Part shown: piece after piece, positions 26,393 through 35,743 of the stretch
How positions within the stretch are numbered: the stretch's first letter is position 1
How the letters are laid out: each line of letters begins with the position of its first letter
Assembly: GCF_000430785.1 (NCBI RefSeq)
Contig: NZ_AUMR01000003.1
Coordinates: 186,001 to 250,000 of the forward strand
Direction: 5' to 3'
Source of the DNA: Ectobacillus panaciterrae DSM 19096
GTDB lineage: Bacteria > Bacillota > Bacilli > Bacillales > Bacillaceae_G
Length of the DNA stretch: 64,000 nt
The notes under the pieces: generated by a model
The model's input: only the letters and a program-made list of their open reading frames with translations
What the model was told of the DNA's origin: nothing
The model's database searches: none
Program-made: the position numbers and the translations under genes

Positions 26393-27925
26393 ATGGAATA
26401 TGTAATTGAGATGAATAACATTACAAAAGTATTCCCGGGCATCAAAGCAAACGATAATATTACCCTGCGAGTGCAAAAAGGAGAAATCCACGCTTTGCTT
26501 GGTGAGAATGGTGCAGGAAAATCCACATTGATGAATATCCTGTTCGGCTTGTATCAGCCGGAAGAAGGCGAAATCAAGATCCAAGGCAAACCGGTAAAGA
26601 TTACAAGCCCGAACGTTGCGAATGAATTGGGAATCGGCATGGTGCATCAGCATTTTATGCTTGTGCACAACTTTACTGTTACTGAAAATATTATTTTAGG
26701 AAATGAGCCGAAAAAAGGCGGAAAAATCAACATCGAGGATGCAGCTGCTGAAATCAAAAAGCTTTCTGAGCAGTACGGATTAGCAGTAGACCCACATGCG
26801 AAAATCGAAGATATTTCTGTAGGTATGCAGCAGCGTGTAGAGATCTTAAAAACGTTATACCGCGGCGCTGAGATTTTAATTTTCGACGAGCCGACAGCAG
26901 TGCTGACGCCGCAAGAAATTCATGAATTGATCGGCATCCTGAAGCGTCTTGTGCAAGAAGGAAAATCCATTGTTCTTATTACTCATAAATTAAAAGAAAT
27001 TATGGAAGTATGTGATCGTTGTACGATCATTCGTAAAGGGAAAGGCATTGGAACAGTAGATATTGCAACTACGAATGAACAGCAGCTTGCAGAGCTTATG
27101 GTGGGACGTGAAGTCAGTTTCAAAACTGAAAAGTCAGACGCCCAACCTCAACAAAATGTACTGCAAATTTCGAATCTCATTGTAAATGATTCGCGCAACT
27201 TGCCTGCTGTAAAAGGACTTGACTTAACTGTTCGTGCAGGAGAGATTGTAGGGATTGCGGGCGTAGACGGAAACGGTCAAAGCGAGCTTATCGAAGCGAT
27301 TACGGGTTTACGAAAAGTTGAGTCAGGCTCTATTACATTAAATGATAAAGATGTGACGAACTGGCCGACTCGCCGCATTACAGAAGAAGGTGTGGGGCAT
27401 ATTCCGGAAGACCGTCATAAACACGGGCTTGTTCTTGATTTCTCCATTGGCGACAATATGGTATTGCAGACATACCATAAACCGCCGATTTCATCTAAAG
27501 GCATATTAAACTTTGGCAAGGTATACGAAAAAGCGAAAGCTTTAATTCAGCAATTCGACGTTCGTACACCAAGCGAACATACGCCAGCACGTGCTCTTTC
27601 GGGCGGAAACCAGCAAAAAGCAATTATCGCCCGTGAAGTAGACCGCGATCCAGACCTGCTGATTGCGGCGCAGCCGACGCGGGGCTTGGATGTAGGAGCA
27701 ATTGAATTCATTCACAGAAAGCTAGTGGAACAGCGCGATAAAGGAAAAGCCGTTCTGCTCCTTTCTTTAGAGCTGGACGAGATTATAAACGTGAGCGATC
27801 GCATCGCTGTTATTTATGAAGGTCAAATCGTCGGCATTGTCAATGCAAAAGAAACGAACGAGCAGGAGCTTGGTTTGTTAATGGCCGGCGGAACGCAAGG
27901 AGAGAAGGTGAACACAAATGCGTAA
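26393..27925 (+). CDS. nupO: Nucleoside ABC transporter ATP-binding protein (NupO-like)
   Basis: A 510-residue double ATPase of the sugar/nucleoside-importer type. The first domain has Walker A GENGAGKST (about 37-45), ISVGMQQRVEI as signature and LIFDEPTAVL as Walker B. The second has a degenerate P-loop GVDGNGQSE (about 295) with signature LSGGNQQK and LLIAAQPTRGLD. One canonical and one altered site are typical of this family. The ATG follows AAGGGAGGTTAATTC. It overlaps the permease gene by eight bases. Confidence 0.92.
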   Translation: MEYVIEMNNITKVFPGIKANDNITLRVQKGEIHALLGENGAGKSTLMNILFGLYQPEEGEIKIQGKPVKITSPNVANELGIGMVHQHFMLVHNFTVTENIILGNEPKKGGKINIEDAAAEIKKLSEQYGLAVDPHAKIEDISVGMQQRVEILKTLYRGAEILIFDEPTAVLTPQEIHELIGILKRLVQEGKSIVLITHKLKEIMEVCDRCTIIRKGKGIGTVDIATTNEQQLAELMVGREVSFKTEKSDAQPQQNVLQISNLIVNDSRNLPAVKGLDLTVRAGEIVGIAGVDGNGQSELIEAITGLRKVESGSITLNDKDVTNWPTRRITEEGVGHIPEDRHKHGLVLDFSIGDNMVLQTYHKPPISSKGILNFGKVYEKAKALIQQFDVRTPSEHTPARALSGGNQQKAIIAREVDRDPDLLIAAQPTRGLDVGAIEFIHRKLVEQRDKGKAVLLLSLELDEIINVSDRIAVIYEGQIVGIVNAKETNEQELGLLMAGGTQGEKVNTNA

Positions 27926-28976
27926 AGGTTTCTTAACGCCTCGTACGATTGATATATTAGTACCGGTATTTTCCGCTTTGTTTGGACTTTTAGTCGGAGC
28001 GATTGTTATGCTTGTCAGCGGATACGACCCTGTTGTTGGATATAGTGCACTCCTTGATGGCATGTTCGGAAATCCGCGTGCGGTCGGCGAAACCATTCGT
28101 GCTATGCTTCCGCTTGTGTTAGCCGGACTTTCTGTAGCGTTTGCATTTCGTACAGGCTTATTCAATATCGGTGTAGAAGGTCAGCTGCTAGTGGGATGGC
28201 TTGCATCTGTATGGGTCGGCTATGCACTGGACTTACCAAAGATCATTCATCTTCCTTTATCTATTTTGGCAGCTGCGGTTGCCGGAGGAATCTGGGGCTT
28301 CGTTCCCGGTTATTTAAAAGGGAAGTTTAAGGTGAACGAAGTTATTGTAACAATTATGATGAACTATATTGCACTATATGTGACGTATGATTTAATTAAA
28401 CGTTTCTTGCATGCAGGAAATGAAAAATCGTATGACGTCAAAGAAAGCGCTTCTCTCGCTTCTTCATGGCTGTCTTCTTTAACAGGCGGCTCCCGTCTTC
28501 ACTGGGGCATTATCGTAGTGCTGTTAGCAGCCGTGCTTATGTGGTTTTTATTGGACCGTACAACGCTTGGGTATGAACTAAAAGCGGTTGGATATAACCA
28601 GCATGCTTCTCATTATGCGGGTATGCAAGTTTCTCGCAATGTTATTCTTTCTATGACAATTGCAGGTGCTTTTGCAGGTATTGCAGGTTCTATGGAAGGT
28701 TTAGGTACGTTCCAGTATATGACAGCTATGACGTCGTTTACAGGAGTCGGTTTTGACGGTATCGCTGTCGCTTTATTAGGGATGAACAATCCATTCGGCA
28801 TTATTTTATCAGCTTTATTGTTTGGCGGCCTGAAAAGCGCGGCTCCGCAAATGAACTTTACAGCGAACGTACCGTCTGAGCTCATTAATGTAATTGTGGC
28901 ATGTATTATTTTCTTTGTGGCATGCAGCTACGTTATTCGCTGGGCTTTGACTCGTTTTAGCAAGGAGGGGAAATAA
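27918..28976 (+). CDS. nupP: Nucleoside ABC transporter permease (NupP-like)
   Basis: A 352-residue integral membrane protein with about eight to ten hydrophobic segments from residue 15 onward. The FRTGLFNIGVEGQLLVG block is characteristic of BPD_transp_2-family permeases, and the KVNEVIVTIMMNYIALYV stretch is typical of the guanosine/BMP systems. The ATG has AAGGTGAACACAA upstream inside nupO. The stop is immediately followed by the ATG of the second permease, so the pair is translationally coupled. Confidence 0.9.
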   Translation: MRKGFLTPRTIDILVPVFSALFGLLVGAIVMLVSGYDPVVGYSALLDGMFGNPRAVGETIRAMLPLVLAGLSVAFAFRTGLFNIGVEGQLLVGWLASVWVGYALDLPKIIHLPLSILAAAVAGGIWGFVPGYLKGKFKVNEVIVTIMMNYIALYVTYDLIKRFLHAGNEKSYDVKESASLASSWLSSLTGGSRLHWGIIVVLLAAVLMWFLLDRTTLGYELKAVGYNQHASHYAGMQVSRNVILSMTIAGAFAGIAGSMEGLGTFQYMTAMTSFTGVGFDGIAVALLGMNNPFGIILSALLFGGLKSAAPQMNFTANVPSELINVIVACIIFFVACSYVIRWALTRFSKEGK

Positions 28977-29936
28977 ATGAGCTTCCTAGATGTCTTAGCT
29001 ATTATTATACAAGGGACATTATATACTGCAGCTCCTCTCATTTTCACTGCTCTTGGCGGCATATTCAGTGAAAGATCCGGTGTTGTAAATATTGCTCTGG
29101 AAGGTTTAATGCTATTCGGTGCTTTTATCGGTATTGTGACTACTCTTTTAATGGGTGATACTTGGGGGGCTGCTGCTCCTTGGATTTCTCTTGTCATCGC
29201 TGCAATTGGCTGCGGATTATTTGCCCTGCTGCATGCCGTTGCATCCATTACGTTTAAAGCGGATCAGGTAGTAAGCGGTGTAGCTATCAACTTCCTGTCC
29301 CTTGGTTTAACAGTTTTTGCGATTAAAAAGATTTTTGGAAAAGGACAGACGGACGTAATTCAATATCGTATTGATAAAATTGATATTCCGGGCTTATCTG
29401 ACATTCCGGTTCTTGGCAAGTTGTTTTTCACGTCTATTCCATTAACATCTTATATTGCGATTGCTTTAGTTTTTGTCGTTTGGTATATCATTTATAAAAC
29501 ACCGTTCGGCCTTCGTCTTCGTGCAGTGGGCGAGCATCCGATGGCTGCTGATACAATGGGAATCAACGTGTATAAAATGCGCTATACAGCCGTAGCCATC
29601 TCCGGTATGTTCGCTGGATTGGGCGGAGCAGTATTCGCTACATCTATCTCCAACAATTTCTCCGGCGGAACGATTGCTGGACAAGGTTTCTTGGCATTAG
29701 CAGCGATGATCTTCGGAAAATGGCATCCAATCGGTGCTCTAGGCGCTGCGCTGTTCTTCGGTTTTGCGCAGTCTCTGGGTGTTACAGGCGGAACGCTGCC
29801 GCTATTGCAGAACATCCCTCCTGTTATTTTGATTATATTGCCGTATGTGCTTACGATTTTTGCTCTTGTGGGCTTTGTAGGGCGTTCTGAGGCGCCGAAG
29901 GCACTCGGCACCCCGTACGAAAAGGGAAAACGTTAA
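28977..29936 (+). CDS. nupQ: Nucleoside ABC transporter permease (NupQ-like)
   Basis: A 319-residue permease and partner of the preceding gene, with eight to nine hydrophobic segments. The SERSGVVNIALEGLMLFGAF block is its version of the FNIGVEGQ motif, and ALAAMIFGKWHPIGALGAAL lies near residue 240. The ATG follows AGGAGGGGAAATAA directly. It is the last gene of the nup operon; repeat copy B and a terminator follow. Confidence 0.9.
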   Translation: MSFLDVLAIIIQGTLYTAAPLIFTALGGIFSERSGVVNIALEGLMLFGAFIGIVTTLLMGDTWGAAAPWISLVIAAIGCGLFALLHAVASITFKADQVVSGVAINFLSLGLTVFAIKKIFGKGQTDVIQYRIDKIDIPGLSDIPVLGKLFFTSIPLTSYIAIALVFVVWYIIYKTPFGLRLRAVGEHPMAADTMGINVYKMRYTAVAISGMFAGLGGAVFATSISNNFSGGTIAGQGFLALAAMIFGKWHPIGALGAALFFGFAQSLGVTGGTLPLLQNIPPVILIILPYVLTIFALVGFVGRSEAPKALGTPYEKGKR

Positions 29937-29973
29937 GAAAGCGGAGCCGGCTTGTTCAGGTGCAAAGCTAGAC
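29935..29973 (+). repeat. Short intergenic repeat, copy B
   Basis: AAAGCGGAGCCGGCTTGTTC then AGGTGC matches the reverse complement of 10590-10627 at most positions. It lies directly behind the nupQ stop and before the operon terminator. Confidence 0.5.
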
Positions 29974-30006
29974 ATGCCCCTTTTATGCTCCCTTATCTTT
30001 TACACA

Positions 30007-30037
30007 AAAAACTCGCGCGTGCAGCGCGAGTTTTTTT
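30007..30037 (+). terminator. Intrinsic terminator of the nup operon
   Basis: AAACTCGCGC and GCGCGAGTTT stem, GTGCA loop, T tract. Confidence 0.93.
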
Positions 30038-30162
30038 GTGCAAAAGCAAATAAACATGATTTTTTCTCATACAATAGCGATAAACTCTATATATGGAAAG
30101 TTGCAAACTGCTTGAGAAAAACTGTATATTGAAGAAGAATATTCCGTAAAGGAGGAGTAAAA

Positions 30163-31437
30163 ATGGAGATGAAACAGCAAGTACATGAGCTTGCAGGCTT
30201 AAAGGTACATATGATTCCGACTGTTAAGTATAAAACGAATACACTAGTGCTAAGAATGAAAGCGCCTCTATCGGAGGATACCGTTACATATCGCGCGTTG
30301 CTGCCATACGTACTGCAAAGCGGAACGAAAAACCTTTCAACCGTAAAGGAAATTCGTCAATATTTAGAAGAGCTGTACGGTGCTGCGCTGTCGGTAGACG
30401 TGAACAAAAAAGGGGAAGATCATGTGATTTCCATCTACATGGATGTTGCAAATGAAGCATACCTGCAGGATGCGCCTCCGCTGCTCGAAAAGACGATTGC
30501 GGTGTTAGCTGAGGTATTGCTGCATCCGGCGGAAGAAAACGGCGTATTTGCCGCTTCTATTGTCGAAAGCGAGAAGCGTTCTCTCATGCAGCGAATCGAA
30601 TCTGTATATGATGATAAGATGCGTTATGCAAATGAACGTCTCATTGAAGAAATGTGTAAGGAAGAGGCATATCGCTTGAGCCCGAACGGATTGAAAGATA
30701 AAGTGGCTTCTATCACACCGGAGTCCTTATATGAGTACTATCAGAAAGTTTTAGCGGAAGATTGCATGGATTTATACCTTGTAGGCGATCTCCCAGAGGA
30801 GACATTGTCCCTTATTGAGAAGTATTTTACTTTGCCTGTCCGCAGCGCACAAAGTTGTCAAGTGCAGTCAGCTGCCCCGAAGCAAGTAAAGGAGCAGGAA
30901 GTTGTGGAAAAGCAGGATTTGAAGCAAAGCAAGCTCAATATCGGGTACCGCACGCATATTTCCTATAAGGACCCGGATTATTTTCCGCTTCAAGTGTTTA
31001 ATGGTTTGTTTGGAGGATTTTCTCATTCTAAATTATTCATCAATGTGCGTGAGAAAAACAGTCTTGCTTATTATGCAGCCTCCCGGTACGAAAGCCATAA
31101 AGGCTTGCTGTTCGTTATGTCTGGCATTGAAGCAAAGAACTATGAAAAAGCAGTTTCCATCATTAAAGAGCAGCTGACAGCGATGCAAAACGGCGATTTT
31201 ACAGACGATGAGCTCAATCAAACAAAGGCTGTCATCAACAATCAAATTTTAGAAACAATCGATACGCCGCGCGGTCTTGTGGAAATGCTGTATCATAATG
31301 TAATTGCCGGATACGAAAGACCGCTCGAAGGATGGGAAAAAGAAATCGACAGTGTAACAAAAGAGCAAGTGGTGGCGGTAGCGAAGAAAATAGAATTGGA
31401 TACTGTATACCTCTTGCAGGGATTGGAGGGAGCGTAA
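30163..31437 (+). CDS. ymfF: M16-peptidase-like protein without active site (YmfF)
   Basis: A 424-residue M16-fold protein. The position of the zinc motif reads ALLPYVLQSGTK, so the HxxEH of active M16 enzymes is absent. It probably serves as the non-catalytic half of a heterodimer with YmfH, the next gene, which has an intact motif; this parallels other paired M16 systems such as AlbE/AlbF. The ATG follows GTAAAGGAGGAGTAAAA. It is separated from ymfH by one base. Confidence 0.88.
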   Translation: MEMKQQVHELAGLKVHMIPTVKYKTNTLVLRMKAPLSEDTVTYRALLPYVLQSGTKNLSTVKEIRQYLEELYGAALSVDVNKKGEDHVISIYMDVANEAYLQDAPPLLEKTIAVLAEVLLHPAEENGVFAASIVESEKRSLMQRIESVYDDKMRYANERLIEEMCKEEAYRLSPNGLKDKVASITPESLYEYYQKVLAEDCMDLYLVGDLPEETLSLIEKYFTLPVRSAQSCQVQSAAPKQVKEQEVVEKQDLKQSKLNIGYRTHISYKDPDYFPLQVFNGLFGGFSHSKLFINVREKNSLAYYAASRYESHKGLLFVMSGIEAKNYEKAVSIIKEQLTAMQNGDFTDDELNQTKAVINNQILETIDTPRGLVEMLYHNVIAGYERPLEGWEKEIDSVTKEQVVAVAKKIELDTVYLLQGLEGA

Positions 31438-31438
31438 C

Positions 31439-32725
31439 ATGGAAAAAATCACATTTGAACAGTTAAAAGAAGAATTGTTTTACGAAAAGCAGCCAAATGG
31501 CTTAGAAGTGTATATTTTGCCGAAGCAGGGCTTTAATAAAACGTTTGCAACATTCACAACGAAGTACGGTTCTATTGATAATTCCTTTGTTCCGCTTGAT
31601 CGGCAGGAACAAGTACGCGTGCCGGACGGTATTGCTCACTTTTTAGAGCATAAGCTGTTTGAAAAGGAAGATCATGATGCATTCCAGCTTTTCAGCAAGC
31701 AAGGCGCTTCTTCCAATGCATTCACATCCTTTACAAGAACGGCCTATTTATTCTCTTGCACATCGAATGTCGATGTGAACCTGACTACGCTGCTTGATTT
31801 CGTACAGGCGCCTTATTTTACAGAAAAGACGGTTGAAAAGGAAAAGGGCATCATCGGTCAGGAAATTCAAATGTATCAGGATAATGCAGACTGGCGCTTA
31901 TACTTTGGATTAATTGACAGCCTGTATGAAAAGCATCCGGTAAAAATTGATATTGCAGGAACAATTGAATCTATTAGTCAAATTACAAAGGATTCTTTGT
32001 ATGAATGCTACAATACGTTTTATCATCCGAGCAATATGCTTTTGTTTGTTGTAGGTCCGGTAGATGCGGAGCAAACTATGCAGCTTGTTCGTGATAATCA
32101 AGCAAAAAAGGATTATACAGATCAGCCGGAAATTCAGCGTTTCTTTGAGGAGGAGCCGGAAGCGGTCAGTGAAAAGAAGAAAGTCATTCCAATGACTGTA
32201 CAAACACCAAAATGTTTAGTGGGAATGAAGGCGAAAACTCCTGCAAAACACGGTCGGGAATTGCTGAAGTATGAAATTACAGTTACGCTTCTTATGGATT
32301 ATTTATTCGGAAGAGGCTCTAATAACTATGAAGAGCTGTATAACGAAGGGCTCATTGATGATACGTTTTCTTATGACTATACCGAAGAAAGCAGCTTTGG
32401 TTTTGCGATGGTCGGCGGTGATACGAAGAAGCCGGATGAACTTGCAGAACGGTTATCATCTATTTTGCTGGATACAAATTATGATGAGATGTCCGCAGAA
32501 ACGCTGGAGCGGGCGAAGAAAAAGAAAATCGGCGGCTTTTTGCGCTCCTTAAATTCTCCGGAGTATATCGCGAACCAGTTTACGCGCTATGCGTTCAACG
32601 GGTCCAGCCTGTTTGATGCGCTTCCAGTTCTTGAAGAGATTTCCATTGGTGATTTAAAGGCTGCCGCAAAAGACTTTATCGATGAGAAGCGCCTCAGCGT
32701 TTGCCAAGTTGTGCCGAAGCAGTAG
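31439..32725 (+). CDS. ymfH: M16 zinc peptidase YmfH
   Basis: A 428-residue M16 peptidase with zinc motif HFLEHKLF (about 67-74), the downstream Glu region EKGIIGQEIQMYQDN (about residues 137-151) and a YEELYNEGLIDDTFSYDY segment in the C-terminal repeat. No signal peptide is visible, so the heterodimer with YmfF should be cytoplasmic. The substrate is unknown; processing of a peptide is the usual suggestion for such pairs. The ATG follows TGGAGGGAGCGTAAC, overlapping the ymfF end region. Confidence 0.9.
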   Translation: MEKITFEQLKEELFYEKQPNGLEVYILPKQGFNKTFATFTTKYGSIDNSFVPLDRQEQVRVPDGIAHFLEHKLFEKEDHDAFQLFSKQGASSNAFTSFTRTAYLFSCTSNVDVNLTTLLDFVQAPYFTEKTVEKEKGIIGQEIQMYQDNADWRLYFGLIDSLYEKHPVKIDIAGTIESISQITKDSLYECYNTFYHPSNMLLFVVGPVDAEQTMQLVRDNQAKKDYTDQPEIQRFFEEEPEAVSEKKKVIPMTVQTPKCLVGMKAKTPAKHGRELLKYEITVTLLMDYLFGRGSNNYEELYNEGLIDDTFSYDYTEESSFGFAMVGGDTKKPDELAERLSSILLDTNYDEMSAETLERAKKKKIGGFLRSLNSPEYIANQFTRYAFNGSSLFDALPVLEEISIGDLKAAAKDFIDEKRLSVCQVVPKQ

Positions 32726-32754
32726 AGCATCCTTGCACAAGGATGCTTTTTCTT
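32726..32754 (+). terminator. Intrinsic terminator after ymfH
   Basis: AGCATCCTTG and CAAGGATGCT stem, followed by TTTTTC. The next gene follows within 40 bases, so readthrough is possible. Confidence 0.82.
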
Positions 32755-32789
32755 ATAAAGTGAGGACAAAAAGAGAAGGAGAACAGCGG

Positions 32790-33506
32790 ATGAAGTATGC
32801 ATTAATTACAGGCGCAAGCGGAGGAATTGGTTCGGCTGTAGCAAAACGGCTTGCTGCTGACGGCTATTCTTTATATCTGCATTACAACCAAGGACGAGAT
32901 AAGATAGAAGAGTTCATGAATCAGCTTGGTACAGAAGAGTATATTCCCGTTCAGGCAAATCTGGCTGAAGAAGACGGCGCTGAAGTATTGTGGAGTCAAA
33001 TCCATCATCCCCTTGAAGCGATTGTATATACTGCCGGAAAAAGCGTGTTCAGTTTAGTGACGGACGTACAAAACGAGCAGCTTGACGATATGACGCGTCT
33101 TAACGTTACAAATTTATATAAGCTTGTCAATTTTGCATTGCCGTCCATGATTCGGGTGCAAAGGGGAAATATTATAGTTGTATCTTCGATTTGGGGACAA
33201 ATTGGCGCGTCGTGCGAAGTGCTCTATTCTATGATGAAGGGTGCACAAAATACATATGTAAAAGCATTGGCAAAGGAAACGGCACCAAGCGGCATTCGCG
33301 TAAACGCAATTGCGCCAGGTGCTGTTGAGACAGAAATGATGCGTATGTTTTCAGAAGAGGATAAGCAGAGCATAGCAGAGGAAATCCCGCTTGGAAGATT
33401 GGCGCAGGCGGAAGAAATTGCAAATGCCGCTTCCTTTTTACTTTCTGCAGAGTCTTCTTACATTACGGGACAAATTTTAGGTGTGAACGGCGGATGGCAT
33501 TGCTGA
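32790..33506 (+). CDS. ymfI: Short-chain dehydrogenase/reductase YmfI
   Basis: A 238-residue SDR (FabG-like) with the nucleotide-binding TGASGGIGSAVAKRL (residues 7-21), the NIIVVSSIWGQIG strand carrying the catalytic Ser, YSMMKGA providing the catalytic Tyr and Lys, and the C-terminal GQILGVNGGWHC. The substrate is unknown. The ATG at 32790 follows GAAGGAGAACAGCGG; the frame is open upstream through the ymfH terminator but is not coding there. Confidence 0.9.
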   Translation: MKYALITGASGGIGSAVAKRLAADGYSLYLHYNQGRDKIEEFMNQLGTEEYIPVQANLAEEDGAEVLWSQIHHPLEAIVYTAGKSVFSLVTDVQNEQLDDMTRLNVTNLYKLVNFALPSMIRVQRGNIIVVSSIWGQIGASCEVLYSMMKGAQNTYVKALAKETAPSGIRVNAIAPGAVETEMMRMFSEEDKQSIAEEIPLGRLAQAEEIANAASFLLSAESSYITGQILGVNGGWHC

Positions 33507-33571
33507 TACATAAAACGGACAAAAAACGCACATAGTATTATTGACTCAATTATTAAAGTGAGGTGTTAAGA

Positions 33572-33823
33572 ATGTCTGTATTGGATAACTTCGACCAGTG
33601 GAAAGCGTTTTTAGGCGAGCGCATGGACCAAGCAGGAGGTAAAGGTTTGGACGGAAACTACGTTTCTGAAATGGCTTACCGTATCGGTGACTATCTTGCG
33701 AATGAAGTAGAACCCCGCAACGAGGAAGAGCGAGTATTGGCTGAGCTTTGGAAAGTGGCGGATGAGCAAGAGCAGCACACCATCGCTAATTTAATGGTTA
33801 AGCTCGTTCAGAACCAGCGCTAG
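33572..33823 (+). CDS. ymfJ: DUF3243 family protein YmfJ
   Basis: An 83-residue acidic protein, MSVLDNFDQWKAFLGERMDQ and onward, of the YmfJ/DUF3243 family. It is all alpha-helical in appearance. The role is unknown, and it is conserved between ymfI and ymfK in Bacillus. The ATG at 33572 has AAAGTGAGGTGTTAAGA upstream. A terminator follows. Confidence 0.88.
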   Translation: MSVLDNFDQWKAFLGERMDQAGGKGLDGNYVSEMAYRIGDYLANEVEPRNEEERVLAELWKVADEQEQHTIANLMVKLVQNQR

Positions 33824-33851
33824 AAGAGGGGGGAGAATCCCCTCTTTTTCT
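33823..33851 (+). terminator. Intrinsic terminator after ymfJ
   Basis: GAAGAGGGG pairs with CCCCTCTTTT, followed by TCTTTTAC. Confidence 0.85.
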
Positions 33852-33968
33852 TTTACAGACGGTATATATGCACATTCGAAAAAATGGATTGTTAATTTGG
33901 CTTTTCTATTGACAGAAAATCATATAATATAGTACATAGATGTGAAGTAGGCAGGGGGAGTGTTAAAG

Positions 33969-34754
33969 ATGATTGAATGGTATTTTGAGTATGAAATACA
34001 TAAGAATCGACCTGGCTTGCTCGGTGATATTTCTTCATTAATCGGGATGCTCGGTATTAACATTGTAACAATTAACGGTGTTGATAATGAACGGCGCGGC
34101 TTATTGCTCATGTGCGAAAATCAAGAACAAATCACGAGACTTGAATCAATTCTGAATACGATGGATAATATAACGGTAACAAAGTATCGTCAGCCAAAAC
34201 TGAGAGATCGGTTGGCAGTGCGACACGGAAGATACATACAGCGGGATGCAGATGATAAAAAAACGTTTCGATTTGTTCGTGATGAATTAGGTTTGCTTGT
34301 AGATTTTATGGCAGAATTGATGAAAAAAGAAGGCCATAAGCTGATTGGCATTCGCGGGATGCCGCGTGTAGGAAAAACGGAGTCCATTGTAGCAGCAAGC
34401 GTCTGTGCAAATAAAAGATGGCTGTTTGTTTCCTCGACGCTCATTAAACAAACGATTCGCAGTCAATTGATTCAAGATGAGTACAGCGAAGACAATATTT
34501 TCATTTTAGATGGAATTGTTTCTACTAAAAGAGCGAATGAACGGCACTGGCAGCTAGTTCGTGAAATTATGCGTATTCCTGCGACAAAGGTGGTAGAGCA
34601 CCCTGACATATTTGTGGCGCAGTCGGAATACACGCTTGACGACTTTGATTATATCATTGAGCTGCGCAACGATTATGATGAAGAAATTACGTATGATTTA
34701 GTGGATGATATTGAACAGGAAAAGGGCAATAATTTTTCTATGTTTGACTTTTAG
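33969..34754 (+). CDS. ymfK: YmfK family protein (ACT-like domain plus P-loop-like motif)
   Basis: A 261-residue DUF3388/YmfK protein. The N-terminal stretch IHKNRPGLLGDISSLIGMLG then INIVTINGV looks like an ACT-type regulatory domain. The GIRGMPRVGKTESIVAASVC segment (about residues 124-143) resembles a Walker A loop (GxxxxGKT/S), and a Walker B-like NIFILDGIVS follows, suggesting nucleotide binding. The ATG at 33969 lies about nine bases after GGGGGAG; a GTG at 33960 is too close to that site. The function is unknown. Confidence 0.85.
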   Translation: MIEWYFEYEIHKNRPGLLGDISSLIGMLGINIVTINGVDNERRGLLLMCENQEQITRLESILNTMDNITVTKYRQPKLRDRLAVRHGRYIQRDADDKKTFRFVRDELGLLVDFMAELMKKEGHKLIGIRGMPRVGKTESIVAASVCANKRWLFVSSTLIKQTIRSQLIQDEYSEDNIFILDGIVSTKRANERHWQLVREIMRIPATKVVEHPDIFVAQSEYTLDDFDYIIELRNDYDEEITYDLVDDIEQEKGNNFSMFDF

Positions 34755-34775
34755 GGAAATATCGAGGTGTTTTCA

Positions 34776-35681
34776 TTGGCAGAATTAGGACAAAAACTGA
34801 AAGAAGCAAGGCAGGCAAAAGGTTTGTCGCTGGATGAGTTACAGGATATAACGAAAATTCAAAAGCGTTATTTAGTGAGCATTGAAGAAGGAAATTTAAA
34901 TGTGCTCCCGGGCGAGTTTTATGTAAGAGCATTTATTAAGCAATATGCAGAAGCAGTAGAACTGGAACCAGAGGCTTTATTGGAGGAACATAAAAATGAA
35001 CTGCCTCTTCCTCCCGCAGCTCATGATGTGACGCAGCTTTCAAGAGTGAAGCGCTCTAGAGAAACGGTTCCAAACGCTGCATCTGCGCAACTTATGGATT
35101 ATATGCCGAAAATTTTAATTACACTTCTGGTTATATCGGTGGGAGTTGGTATTTGGCTTGTTTTTCAGGCTTTAGCAAGCCGGGACACAAATCAGGGGCA
35201 GCAAAATGCAACAAAGGCAAAGATAGAAAAAGTACAGGACTCTCCTTTGGACAAGAAGGCAGAGGAGCCAAAGAAAAGTGATCAGCCAGCGCAGCAAACC
35301 CAGCAAACTCAGCCGGCGCAGCCAGCTCAGCCAGTACAGGAGCTGAAGGTTGTCGGAACGTCTGGTAAAAATTCTACAATGGAGCTGCGCAACAATACGG
35401 CATTCCTATTAGAGATTACCGCAAAAGGCAGAGCGTATATAGATATTAAAAATGGTGCAGGCAAGCTGTTCCTCAGCAAAACTTTGAACGCGGGCGAAAC
35501 AGTGCAGCAGGATTTATCAGCGGAGGACGTTGTACGCTTAAATATCGGAAGCTCTCCAAATACGGAGATTAAAATCAACGGACAAGCTGTTTCATATCCG
35601 CAAGATCCTAATAATGCGTATCATCAAATCCTGTTGATCAACAACTTGCGAACACAGCAACAGCAGCCGGCTCAACAATAG
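34776..35681 (+). CDS. rodZ: RodZ-like helix-turn-helix membrane protein (YmfM)
   Basis: A 301-residue bitopic membrane protein. The N-terminal Xre-type HTH (LGQKLKEARQAKGLSLDELQ then DITKIQKRYLVSIEEG) is the part that contacts MreB in RodZ proteins. A single transmembrane segment (ILITLLVISVGVGIWLVFQ, about 112-130) is followed by a low-complexity Gln/Pro stretch (QPAQQTQQTQPAQPAQPVQ, about 171-189) and a DUF4115 beta domain outside the membrane. The TTG start at 34776 is set by CGAGGTGTTTTCA. It helps position the elongation machinery. It precedes pgsA. Confidence 0.88.
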   Translation: MAELGQKLKEARQAKGLSLDELQDITKIQKRYLVSIEEGNLNVLPGEFYVRAFIKQYAEAVELEPEALLEEHKNELPLPPAAHDVTQLSRVKRSRETVPNAASAQLMDYMPKILITLLVISVGVGIWLVFQALASRDTNQGQQNATKAKIEKVQDSPLDKKAEEPKKSDQPAQQTQQTQPAQPAQPVQELKVVGTSGKNSTMELRNNTAFLLEITAKGRAYIDIKNGAGKLFLSKTLNAGETVQQDLSAEDVVRLNIGSSPNTEIKINGQAVSYPQDPNNAYHQILLINNLRTQQQQPAQQ

Positions 35682-35705
35682 TCATCGCACGCGATGACTA
35701 TTTTC
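35678..35705 (+). terminator. Intrinsic terminator after the rodZ-like gene
   Basis: ATAGTCATCGC and GCGATGACTAT form an 11-bp perfect stem with an AC loop, followed by TTTC only, so termination may be partial. Confidence 0.7.
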
Positions 35706-35743
35706 AATGAACAAACCGCTTTGGAAATGATGGAGGAATAGTC

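Noticed and set aside
33910-33930. Promoter with TTGACA and TATAAT before ymfK
   Set aside because: The two hexamers are only eight bases apart, so they cannot be used together.
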